The notes under the pieces are model-generated. The model made no database searches. It was not told the DNA's origin and worked only from the letters and a program-made list of their open reading frames with translations. From contig CAZAER010000007.1 of NCBI GenBank assembly GCA_964484195.1, positions 124,001 to 188,000 of the forward strand: DNA of 64,000 nt, in the 5' to 3' direction. Below are positions 8,876 through 16,706 of this stretch, in pieces. A program made the translations under genes and the position numbers. Numbering within the stretch: the stretch's first letter is position 1; each line of letters begins with the position of its first letter. The DNA comes from JALHOP01 sp964484195 (GTDB taxonomy: Bacteria > Myxococcota > XYA12-FULL-58-9 > JALHOP01).

Positions 8876-9041
8876 TCAGAGTTTGACCGCGTCACTCCTC
8901 TACGGGTCCTCGCTCAGCTCGGTGAGAACGCGCAGCCGTACGACAACGCTGGCCGACTCGGATCCGGCGCGGGCGCCACGCTCGCCAGAGCGAAACTGCA
9001 GAGACAGGGAACGCGACGTTCTCAGAGGGACNNNNNNNNNN
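8876..9041. other. Assembly gap (10 N) with ~156 bp of foreign or misjoined sequence inside ftsH
   Basis: Bases 9032-9041 are N. Bases 8876-9031 do not encode any FtsH segment in any frame. The two good FtsH halves need only about 9-10 residues between them (the ATNRP-like segment), or about 30 bases. A contig end carrying low-quality or unrelated sequence was therefore probably scaffolded here. A short motif, ctcagag, occurs at both edges of the extra segment (8876-8882 and 9021-9027). Confidence 0.85.
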
Positions 9042-9936
<895 letters not shown>

Positions 9937-9980
9937 GGGAGCTCTCCACATCTCGCGGCTTTGAGGGCCACGCTCACAAC

Positions 9981-11339
9981 TTAGCCTAACACTTCGAGGG
10001 TAACGACTCGACGGGTGGATGGCGTGATAGGGGCGTCGCGACCGCGGCGCAAGCCGACCACCCAAACGATGCTGTCAGCGTGCACGATGACCGGCCAACC
10101 AGGCCGTAACGCGCCGGGAACCTTGGTATTGGTGAACAAATCGCCGACCTTCACACTGCCCCCAGAACCATCTTCCTGATGCCCGAACGGCACCAACCGG
10201 TCCCCCGCCTCCCAACTTCGCACCGTGAGATTAGAATGGAGACCGTCTGCATCGAACGCAACAACCCGCGCGGGGGAACGCGCGCCCAAAACCGCACCGT
10301 ATCCGCCGTTTGGCGCCTCGTCTACCCTTGCAACGATGCGCCCTTGGCAATTCGGTAAGCGCGCTTCGCCAGGAATAGATAAGGCCAGGGCATAGCCTGT
10401 GGGTGCTACGGTCCAAATGGCGCTCTTATCGACCAAAAATGTGCCTTCGCGGGCGATGACTCGGGCGCGTGGCTTCTCGATCGCGGCCATCAGGCGATCC
10501 ACGAGTCGCCGGCGGGGGATGTTCCCAAGGCTCACGAGCCAGTCGCGTAGGGCGCGGCGTCGCAAGCTGGCCGGGGCGCGGGTCAGCGGCTCGATCGCGA
10601 GGCTCGGTACCAGTGGACCGAAGCGCTCGGCCTGACCCGCGTCGGGCGGGGTGAGCAGTCGGCCAGCGGTCGCGCGGAGGAGCGCCTCGTCTTCGGCGCG
10701 ATCCTGGGTCCAGGCGCCGATGGTGCTCTCGATGCGGGGGTTGAGCGAGCGCAGCACCGGGAGGACCTCTTCGCGGAGGCGCGCGCGGCTGTGGCGGGTG
10801 TCTTCGTTCGTCGGGTCGTTGGCGTAGGCGATCTTGTGGGTCTGCAGATGAGCCAGCACGTCGAAGCGTCGCGCTTCCAGCAATGGTCGCACGATGCGGC
10901 CGCGCTTCTCGGCCATGCCGAGGCGGGTACCAATGCCGTCGCTGCGCAGGAGAGCGAGGAGAACTGTCTCGAGCTGGTCAGTGGCGGTGTGCCCGACGGC
11001 GATGAGATTGCAGCCGTTCTCGTCGGCGATAGAGCTCAGCGCGGCGTAGCGTGCCTTGCGCGCTTGAGCCGCGACGTTGCCCCTGGGGACCTGTACGCTG
11101 CGGCGGACGAAAGCGACTCCGAGCTTCTGGGCAAGGGCCTCGGCGAGATCGAGCTCGCGTCCGGCGTTGGCGCGTAGACCGTGATCGATGCCGGCAGCGA
11201 CGAGCTGGTAACCCGCGGCGGCGAGCACCGAGAGCAGAGCCTGGGAATCAGGCCCACCACTGGTCGCCACCAGGACGCGGCTGCCCTCGGGGATGAGGCG
11301 GCGCGCCGCGCGCTCGGCCAAACGCGAGAGGCGCGTCAT
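9981..11339 (-). CDS. tilS: tRNA(Ile)-lysidine synthase
   Basis: 452 residues. The PP-loop ATP-pyrophosphatase motif SGGPDS lies at residues 27-32, followed by HGLR and a TATDQLETVLLALLRS segment typical of TilS. The C-terminal third has the substrate-binding domain (SWEAGDRLVPFG, VKVGDLFTNTKVP). The enzyme converts C34 of the CAU-anticodon tRNA-Ile to lysidine, and it is essential for reading AUA. Its ATG overlaps the stop of the upstream lipoprotein gene by 4 bp (ATGA type), so it is translationally coupled to it. Confidence 0.95.
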   Translation of the reverse strand: MTRLSRLAERAARRLIPEGSRVLVATSGGPDSQALLSVLAAAGYQLVAAGIDHGLRANAGRELDLAEALAQKLGVAFVRRSVQVPRGNVAAQARKARYAALSSIADENGCNLIAVGHTATDQLETVLLALLRSDGIGTRLGMAEKRGRIVRPLLEARRFDVLAHLQTHKIAYANDPTNEDTRHSRARLREEVLPVLRSLNPRIESTIGAWTQDRAEDEALLRATAGRLLTPPDAGQAERFGPLVPSLAIEPLTRAPASLRRRALRDWLVSLGNIPRRRLVDRLMAAIEKPRARVIAREGTFLVDKSAIWTVAPTGYALALSIPGEARLPNCQGRIVARVDEAPNGGYGAVLGARSPARVVAFDADGLHSNLTVRSWEAGDRLVPFGHQEDGSGGSVKVGDLFTNTKVPGALRPGWPVIVHADSIVWVVGLRRGRDAPITPSTRRVVTLEVLG

Positions 11340-12043
11340 CCTTGGGGGGTATCCTCCGCTTTAGCGGGCGTGTGCCAGCGGAAAGGTGGGGGCTCGTCGC
11401 CGGGCTGCACTCTCTGGTCACCCGGCTCGGGTGTGACCGCGCTCCAGCGGATGCTCCACGGGCGGCGGCTGTCTTGCGTGTACGAGACGCGCTTGAGCTG
11501 AGGCCACTCGGCGCCGAGCTCGAACTGACCCATCGTCAGATAGCGGAAGGGCGTCATCTGCGTGAAGCCGCTGCTCGCGGCCCGCATGGTCCAGGTGAAG
11601 TCGAAGCTCGAGAGCGTCGTGAGCTCGCTGGTCGCAGGGAGCCGATAGCGCAAGCCGATACGTCGGGTCTCACCCGGTGCTACCTGGCGCGTGCCCGCTA
11701 CAGCGTACTCTTCGGGAATCATCGCGGTTGTTACGTGCGTGAGGGTGACCGAGGTGGTGTCGAGGTCGAGCTCGAACGGGGTTTGCGATTCGTTGCGCGC
11801 CAGCACGGTCAGCTCGAGCACCGGGACGCGCTCGCCACTCTCGTCGACGGTGAACACGCCGTTCGACCAAACCGCGACCTCGCCCAAGCGCTCGCCGTCG
11901 ATGACCACGCCGTAATACGACGCCGCGTCGAAGTCGGAGATCGGCGAGGTGTTGTCGAGCGTCTGGAAGCGAGTCTGCGGCTGGCTGCTGCTCGTGGCGC
12001 AGCTCACGGCGAGGACGCATCCGAGCAAGTAGAGCGCTTTCAT
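11336..12043 (-). CDS. Lipoprotein of unknown function, paralogue of the gene at 12053-12676
   Basis: 235 residues. The lipoprotein signal MKALYLLGCVLAVSC ends at C15. The mature domain contains GEVAVWSNGVF, a run of beta-strands with an APGETRRIGLRYRLP segment, then FDFTWTM. The same segments in the same order occur in the adjacent upstream gene (KVWSSGV, APGAMGRITLRYTLP, LDFYWRL). The fold looks like an immunoglobulin-like beta-sandwich. The end of the protein overlaps the start of tilS. The role is unknown; the coupling to tilS is probably organisational. Confidence 0.85.
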   Translation of the reverse strand: MKALYLLGCVLAVSCATSSSQPQTRFQTLDNTSPISDFDAASYYGVVIDGERLGEVAVWSNGVFTVDESGERVPVLELTVLARNESQTPFELDLDTTSVTLTHVTTAMIPEEYAVAGTRQVAPGETRRIGLRYRLPATSELTTLSSFDFTWTMRAASSGFTQMTPFRYLTMGQFELGAEWPQLKRVSYTQDSRRPWSIRWSAVTPEPGDQRVQPGDEPPPFRWHTPAKAEDTPQG

Positions 12044-12052
12044 CGTGCCTCC

Positions 12053-12676
12053 TCAGCGACGCGGTGGTGCCGCGCGCAGGTAAGGCCGTGGCGCCGGACG
12101 ATAGTAATACGAGGCACCGAAGCCGAACCCGGGACCCCAACCCCAGTACGGCGCGCCGCCCCAGATGTATGGGCTGTAATAGACGCCGCGCTCGGTGGTG
12201 ACGCGCTGAAACGTCGTGGACCGACTGAACGGACCGTCGGCGGTCGTCAGGCGCCAGTAAAAGTCCAGGGCGCTGACTTTCCCTAAGTCCGTTTTAGCGG
12301 GTAGGGTATAGCGGAGCGTGATGCGCCCCATGGCGCCGGGAGCAATGGTCGTGTCACCCGTGGTTTCTGTTTCCTGGTCGATGACCTCTTCGTCGTGCTC
12401 CTTCACGAGCTCGAGACCGCAACCGCTGGCGTCGAGGGTGATGGGGGTGTCGACGTTGTTGCGCAGGCGCATGCCGACTTCGACGATGAGCTGATCGTTT
12501 TCCTCGCGCACACCGCTCGACCAAACCTTCACGTCGCCGACCGTTCGTTGGGCGGGATTGATCTCGTAATAGGCACCGGCACCGGGTGCGTTCAGCGGTG
12601 AGTCGGCGGCGCGCAACGCGGCGCTCTCCGTGGCGCAGGCGGAGACCGCGACGAATAGAAGGGCTAGGGAACGCAT
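12053..12676 (-). CDS. Lipoprotein of unknown function with aromatic/Gly-rich C-terminus
   Basis: 207 residues from the ATG at 12676; the frame extends upstream but without signal-like sequence. MRSLALLFVAVSAC gives a lipobox at C14. The central beta-rich domain is clearly related to the neighbouring gene at 11336-12043. It differs in its C-terminal ~40 residues, which are rich in Tyr, Trp, Gly and Pro (IWGGAPYWGWGPGF followed by YYYRPAPRP). Such tails often sit in the outer membrane or bind polysaccharide, but no function can be assigned. It lies 9 bp before the start of its paralogue. Confidence 0.85.
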   Translation of the reverse strand: MRSLALLFVAVSACATESAALRAADSPLNAPGAGAYYEINPAQRTVGDVKVWSSGVREENDQLIVEVGMRLRNNVDTPITLDASGCGLELVKEHDEEVIDQETETTGDTTIAPGAMGRITLRYTLPAKTDLGKVSALDFYWRLTTADGPFSRSTTFQRVTTERGVYYSPYIWGGAPYWGWGPGFGFGASYYYRPAPRPYLRAAPPRR

Positions 12677-12728
12677 GCGTGCAAGATCACGCGGGCCGCG
12701 ACCCTGCGCAATAGGCGACTCGAGGTCG

Positions 12729-13094
12729 TCAGCGAATGTTGCGAGCGGCACAGACTTGCATGCGACCGTAGTCCCAACCGAGGCAATTGGTTGCGGTGCT
12801 CCTCGCGCGCTCTAAGATCTGCCGGGCGTCGCCCGAGAAGGAGACGCTGGCTCCGCTTGGCATCTTCAAGCCACTGAGCAGGTGCTCGAGCGCATATCCA
12901 GCCCCCGCGCCTACGGCATTGCGCGAGGCGGCGATGCGCTTTGCCTCCGCGGGGTTGATGACGCCCTCGGCTTCGCCATGCGCGGCGCGAAGGGTCTCTT
13001 CGACCTCGACGCCGAGGGCATGCACGTAACGCTCTGTCGCGCCAAAACGTCGGCTCGCGGCTTGCTGGAGCTGGTTGGAGATTGGCTCGGACAT
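12729..13094 (-). CDS. Small unknown protein
   Basis: 121 residues. The ATG at 13094 is preceded by GAGG at good spacing; a GTG at 13124 would add 10 residues. There is no signal peptide or membrane segment. The sequence is mostly helical (residues 1-75), with a Gly/Ala-rich stretch, a short SGASVSFSGDARQ segment and two cysteines near the C-terminus. I do not recognise the family. It is divergent from yceD-rpmF. Confidence 0.65.
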   Translation of the reverse strand: MSEPISNQLQQAASRRFGATERYVHALGVEVEETLRAAHGEAEGVINPAEAKRIAASRNAVGAGAGYALEHLLSGLKMPSGASVSFSGDARQILERARSTATNCLGWDYGRMQVCAARNIR

Positions 13095-13212
13095 GTCGGT
13101 ATCCTCGACGCGCACCGGAGACACACGATCCTCAGGATCATGCTTCGCGTCGCTTCTGTTATCGGCGTCGTGGTCACGATGTTGCGTGCTTTCATGGACC
13201 GCGATCGCCCGC

Positions 13213-13242
13213 TTGACGATTCGCTCGCAGACTCCTTATAAC
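13213..13242 (+). promoter_or_regulatory. Sigma-70-like promoter of yceD-rpmF
   Basis: TTGACG at 13213-13218 and TATAAC at 13237-13242, separated by 18 bp. The -10 ends 30 bp before the yceD ATG, and a GGAG ribosome site lies at 13261-13264. Both hexamers differ from the consensus at one position. Confidence 0.55.
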
Positions 13243-13271
13243 CGCGCGCTTTGCCGGTTCTGGAGCACGTG

Positions 13272-13820
13272 ATGAGCGCTACCGCGATGAAGATCCCACT
13301 CGACCAGATTGGTCCCGAGGGCTTCGATCTGGACACCAGCCTCGCGCGCTCCTGGCTCGAGGACACCCTTCGTGAGGCCAAGGCGCCGTTCGATCCGCAC
13401 GGTGACGGCAAGCTGGTGGTGCGCCTCGACCGCATGGGCGACGTCGTCCACGTCCGCGGCAAGCTCGGCATCTCGCTTACGGCGCCCTGCGGCCGTTGTC
13501 TCGAGAAGCTGGTCTACGACATGAATTTGCCCATTGAAGTCGCAATGTTCCCGCATGGGCACGAGCCCGAGGCCGGTGAAGACGGCGAGCTCGACGAAGA
13601 TGACATGGGCGTCACCACCTACGATGACAAGGAGATCGACCTCACGAACATCGTTCGTGACGAGATTTTCCTCGAGATGCCGGTGAACCCGGTCTGCGGC
13701 CCAGAGCTCGAAGACTGCGCCAATCAGGCCGCCATCGAGGCGATGAAGGCCCCGGACGTCGACATCAAGCCGAAGGACGACCCCCGTTGGGCGGCATTGA
13801 AAAACATCAAGCTCAGTTAA
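13272..13820 (+). CDS. YceD/DUF177 family protein
   Basis: 182 residues from the ATG at 13272, which has GGAG 7 bases upstream; earlier TTG/GTG codons in frame lack a ribosome site. Family features: a beta-strand domain, CGRCLE around residue 73, an acidic stretch (about 95-115, GEDGELDEDD), an EIDLTNIVRDEIFLEMP segment and a C-terminal PVCGPELEDC pair. The family acts with L32/23S rRNA maturation in other bacteria and is normally encoded just before rpmF, as here. Confidence 0.9.
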   Translation: MSATAMKIPLDQIGPEGFDLDTSLARSWLEDTLREAKAPFDPHGDGKLVVRLDRMGDVVHVRGKLGISLTAPCGRCLEKLVYDMNLPIEVAMFPHGHEPEAGEDGELDEDDMGVTTYDDKEIDLTNIVRDEIFLEMPVNPVCGPELEDCANQAAIEAMKAPDVDIKPKDDPRWAALKNIKLS

Positions 13821-13823
13821 GGG

Positions 13824-13852
13824 TTGTCAAATCGCGTGCGTTTCTGCTACGA
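13824..13852 (+). promoter_or_regulatory. Possible internal promoter of rpmF
   Basis: TTGTCA at 13824-13829, 17 bp spacer, CTACGA at 13847-13852, placed right after the yceD stop. It would give a leader of roughly 38 bases. The CTAC-type -10 resembles that before the tRNA gene at 21708. Confidence 0.4.
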
Positions 13853-13896
13853 GGCGCGCCTTGCTTTTATAAGCTCCTACGGTCGGAGACAGTGTC

Positions 13897-14076
13897 ATGG
13901 CAGTTCCAAAGAAACGTCAGTCCCACTCGCGCACGCGTCTTCGCCGCTCGCACGACTTCTTGACCCCCACGTGGTGGCTCACCTGCCCGCAGTGCAACGA
14001 ACCGCACCGCCCGCACATGGTGTGCTCGAACTGCGGCTACTACCGCAGCAAAGAAGTCGTTCCGCAACAGCAGTAG
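13897..14076 (+). CDS. rpmF: 50S ribosomal protein L32
   Basis: 59 residues, the normal length. It starts MAVPKKRQSHSRTRLRRSHD and carries a zinc-ribbon pair, CPQC (30-33) and CSNCG (43-47), so this is the cysteine-containing (C+) form of L32. GGAG at 13885-13888 is the ribosome site. It follows yceD with 76 bp between, carrying its own likely promoter, and ends at an intrinsic terminator. The frequent downstream partners plsX and fabH are absent. Confidence 0.97.
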   Translation: MAVPKKRQSHSRTRLRRSHDFLTPTWWLTCPQCNEPHRPHMVCSNCGYYRSKEVVPQQQ

Positions 14077-14141
14077 TGCCGTGGCGCGAAGGCGCCTGCG
14101 CCGCTGCTTGAAAATTTCGCGTCGCATTTTGCGACAGAGCC

Positions 14142-14171
14142 ACGCGCCCTCTCACGGGCGCGTTGTTTTTT
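14142..14171 (+). terminator. Rho-independent terminator after rpmF
   Basis: Perfect 8-bp stem, ACGCGCCC (14142-14149) with GGGCGCGT (14156-14163), 6-nt loop, then TG and six T (14166-14171). Confidence 0.8.
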
Positions 14172-14222
14172 GTGGCTCGGCAAGGCCGCGCGCTTGGCCC
14201 GCATCGTGCTCAGCTCTCGAGC

Positions 14223-15023
14223 ATGCTGCCGTATTACGACGACGAAGCGCTGCGTCTGCTCATCGAGCTCTGGCTCACCCATCGCTTGCAACCAACGGCG
14301 CTGGCGCGGCGCCTCATCGAGCAAGGGTCCGTGTTCGCTTTGGCGGACGACGCGGACTGGCGCCCGCGCGCCGACGTCACCTACGAGGCGCAGCGCGTCT
14401 TCGTGGCGTTGCGGCGCTCGGCGCTGCACGTGGTGTCGTGTCTCGAGCTGCCCGAGCACCTGCGGCGCGTCGAACGGGTGCCGCCTGCCTTGTTCGTGCG
14501 AGGAGATCCCGACCTCCTGCGCCGGCCGGCGGTCGCGGTGGTCGGGGCTCGCCGAGCGCATCGCAGCGCGGAGCATTGGGCGCGAGAAATCGCCGCGAAC
14601 GCGGTGCGTGACGATTGGCTCGTGGTGTCGGGCGGGGCGCGTGGCATCGACACCGCAGCGCATCTCGGAGCGCTCGACGCGGGCGGCCTGACGCTCGCGT
14701 ATCTGGGCGTCGCAGCCGACTGTATCTACCCGAGGCACAACGCCCGTCTGTTTCTCCGCATCATCGAGAGCGGCGGCGCTTTGGTGAGTGAGCACTTGCC
14801 GCTGGCGCGGACGTTCAAGGGCGCGCATGCCATGCGCAACCGCTTCATCGCGGCGCATGCAAGCCAGCTCTACATCGCCGAGGCCGACGTCGGCTCGGGC
14901 ACGCTCGGAACCGCAGCTGCCGCGACTCGCCTGGGGGTCCCGATCCGGGTGTCCCCGGCCGGTGTGGGCGTCCGGCGACGGGGACTCGACTTGTTGGTCG
15001 CAGAAGGGGCGGAGGTCGGATGA
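14223..15023 (+). CDS. dprA: DNA-processing protein DprA/Smf
   Basis: 266 residues, shorter than the ~360 typical because the C-terminal winged-helix domain is absent. The Rossmann-like DprA core is clear: VAVVGARRAH, SGGARGIDTAAH, IYPRHN, SEHLP, the RNRFIAAHA segment and a SGTLGTAAAA stretch. DprA loads RecA on incoming single-stranded DNA during natural transformation, but it is also widespread in non-competent bacteria. The ATG at 14223 is chosen because earlier in-frame TTG/GTG codons fall inside the rpmF terminator. No other competence genes are nearby. Confidence 0.88.
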   Translation: MLPYYDDEALRLLIELWLTHRLQPTALARRLIEQGSVFALADDADWRPRADVTYEAQRVFVALRRSALHVVSCLELPEHLRRVERVPPALFVRGDPDLLRRPAVAVVGARRAHRSAEHWAREIAANAVRDDWLVVSGGARGIDTAAHLGALDAGGLTLAYLGVAADCIYPRHNARLFLRIIESGGALVSEHLPLARTFKGAHAMRNRFIAAHASQLYIAEADVGSGTLGTAAAATRLGVPIRVSPAGVGVRRRGLDLLVAEGAEVG

Positions 15024-15026
15024 TGG

Positions 15027-16496
15027 CTACTTGAGACCGTACTCTTTGAGCTTGCGATAGAGCGTCGTGCGGCCGATGCCGAGCTGCTGGGCGACGAGCG
15101 AGCGGTTGCCGCGCGCGCGTTGCAGAGCCATCTCGATGGCCTGGCGTTCGAGGTCGGCGAGTGACTGCACGTTGCGTTCGGCGTCACGGTTGGCGGCGGG
15201 GAGCGCGTCGTCGGTCTTGGCGAGGGTGAGGGGACGGAACAGCTGTCCGTCGCCGCGGACGGACGGGGGCAAGTCGTGGGGCTCGATGGTGAGGCCGTTG
15301 CAGCTCACCACGGCGCGCTGAATCGCGTTCTCGAGCTCGCGGACGTTGCCGCGGAAAGCGTGGCGGCTCAGCAGGTCGATGGCGGAGGGTGAGAGCTCGG
15401 GGGTGGCTCCGCGCAGGCGCGGACCGAACTTGCGGACGAAGTGATCGGCGAGCAGGGCGACGTCGCCTTCACGATCGCGCAGAGCTGGTACTTCGAGCTC
15501 GAAGACCACGATGCGGAAGTAGAGATCTTCGCGGAAGCGACCGGCCCGGACCTCTTCGGAGAGGCTGCGGTGGCTCGCGGCGAGCAGGCGGAAGTCGACG
15601 GGGATTTCTTGGGTCGAGCCGACGCGGGAGACGCGGCGCTCTTGGAGGACGCGAAGGAGCTTCGATTGCAGGGCCGGTGATAGCTCGGCCACTTCGTCGA
15701 GGAAGAGGGTGCCGCCGTCGGCTTGCTCGAACTTACCGACGTGGCGATTGGCGGCGCCGGTGAAGGACCCGCGCTCGTGGCCGAAGAGCTCCGACTCTTG
15801 CAACGACTCCGGGATGGCTGCGCAGTTGAGGGCTACGAATGGACGTTCGCGACGGCCGCTATTGTCGTGGATGGCCTGAGCGACCAGCTCTTTGCCGGTG
15901 CCGCTTTCGCCGTGGATGCACACCGAGATGTCGCTCGCGGCGAGACGCTCGATTTGGCCGCCGAGCTCGCGCATTGCCGGCGAGTTGCCGATGAGCCCGG
16001 CGAACGATGGTCCTTGGACCTCACGCTCGAGCTGAGCCAGGCGCAGGGCCATGCGATGGGAATCGACGGCATTGCGCACCGTGGTGAGCAGCTTGTTCTC
16101 GGCCAGCGGCTTCACCAAGAAGTCGTAGGCGCCGCCCTGCATGGTGCTGACGATGGTCTCGACTTCACGTTCGACGGTGAGCACGACGACCGGGAGGAAG
16201 CGATTGTAGGCCTTAATCTGACCCAGGGCCTGGGCCCCGCCGATGCCCGGCATATTGAGATCGAGAAGCACCGCTGACGGGAGCCGTCGGCCCAGGGCCG
16301 CGACACACGCCTCACCGCTCGCGAACTGCTCGACCTTGAACCCTGCGCGAGCCAGCCAGTGGGCCAGCAGGCCGCGCAGGTCGTCGTCATCGTCGACGAC
16401 GAAGACCGGACCGTCTTCCTCCGCGCGATTCACCGCGCGTAGCCCCGTGCCGTCATTCCGCTGGCCAAACCCGGTGTGAAGGAGGTGCGAAGTCAT
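15027..16496 (-). CDS. Sigma-54-dependent response regulator (NtrC family)
   Basis: 489 residues. Receiver domain (about 30-140) with acidic cluster VVDDDDD, phosphoacceptor D79 (LLDLNMPG), and K129 in LVKP. AAA+ domain with Walker A GESGTGKE (196-203) and the sigma-54 contact loop as GSFTGA (243-248; the usual form is GAFTGA). A Fis-type helix-turn-helix ends the protein (QQLGIGRTTLYRKLKEYGL). It activates RNA polymerase-sigma54 when phosphorylated. No histidine kinase is adjacent, so it is an orphan. The gene diverges from the 1645-residue protein at 16707, a possible target. A GTG directly before the ATG is an alternative start. Confidence 0.93.
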   Translation of the reverse strand: MTSHLLHTGFGQRNDGTGLRAVNRAEEDGPVFVVDDDDDLRGLLAHWLARAGFKVEQFASGEACVAALGRRLPSAVLLDLNMPGIGGAQALGQIKAYNRFLPVVVLTVEREVETIVSTMQGGAYDFLVKPLAENKLLTTVRNAVDSHRMALRLAQLEREVQGPSFAGLIGNSPAMRELGGQIERLAASDISVCIHGESGTGKELVAQAIHDNSGRRERPFVALNCAAIPESLQESELFGHERGSFTGAANRHVGKFEQADGGTLFLDEVAELSPALQSKLLRVLQERRVSRVGSTQEIPVDFRLLAASHRSLSEEVRAGRFREDLYFRIVVFELEVPALRDREGDVALLADHFVRKFGPRLRGATPELSPSAIDLLSRHAFRGNVRELENAIQRAVVSCNGLTIEPHDLPPSVRGDGQLFRPLTLAKTDDALPAANRDAERNVQSLADLERQAIEMALQRARGNRSLVAQQLGIGRTTLYRKLKEYGLK

Positions 16497-16518
16497 CACT
16501 CCGGTATAGCGGCACGAT

Positions 16519-16535
16519 GTTCCAAAACATGGAAC
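16519..16535. promoter_or_regulatory. Inverted repeat, candidate operator between the sigma-54 regulator and the giant zincin-like gene
   Basis: GTTCCA (16519-16524), 5-nt spacer, TGGAAC (16530-16535), a perfect 6-bp palindrome. A third related half-site, GTTTCC, lies at 16547-16552. It sits in the 210-bp divergent intergenic region, 23 bp upstream of the regulator's ATG. No good sigma-54 GGCAC-N5-TTGC element was found. Being an autoregulatory site is an inference. Confidence 0.35.
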
Positions 16536-16706
16536 CGTTTGAATATGTTTCCACGTTATTCACGGTGTGGCCGTGTTTCGCGTGATCTCGGATGTGGGCG
16601 CAACTGGGTTTTGGACACCCCGCGCGAGCTTGGCCGATCGCTGACGCAACAGGCACGTCGCACAGCCGATAAACGCCGCGATGCGACAAGGGCGAGGATC
16701 AGGCGG

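Noticed and set aside
16511..16524. GGCAC as a possible -24 element of a sigma-54 promoter
   Set aside because: Bases at the -12 spacing are TCCA, not TTGC, so the match fails.
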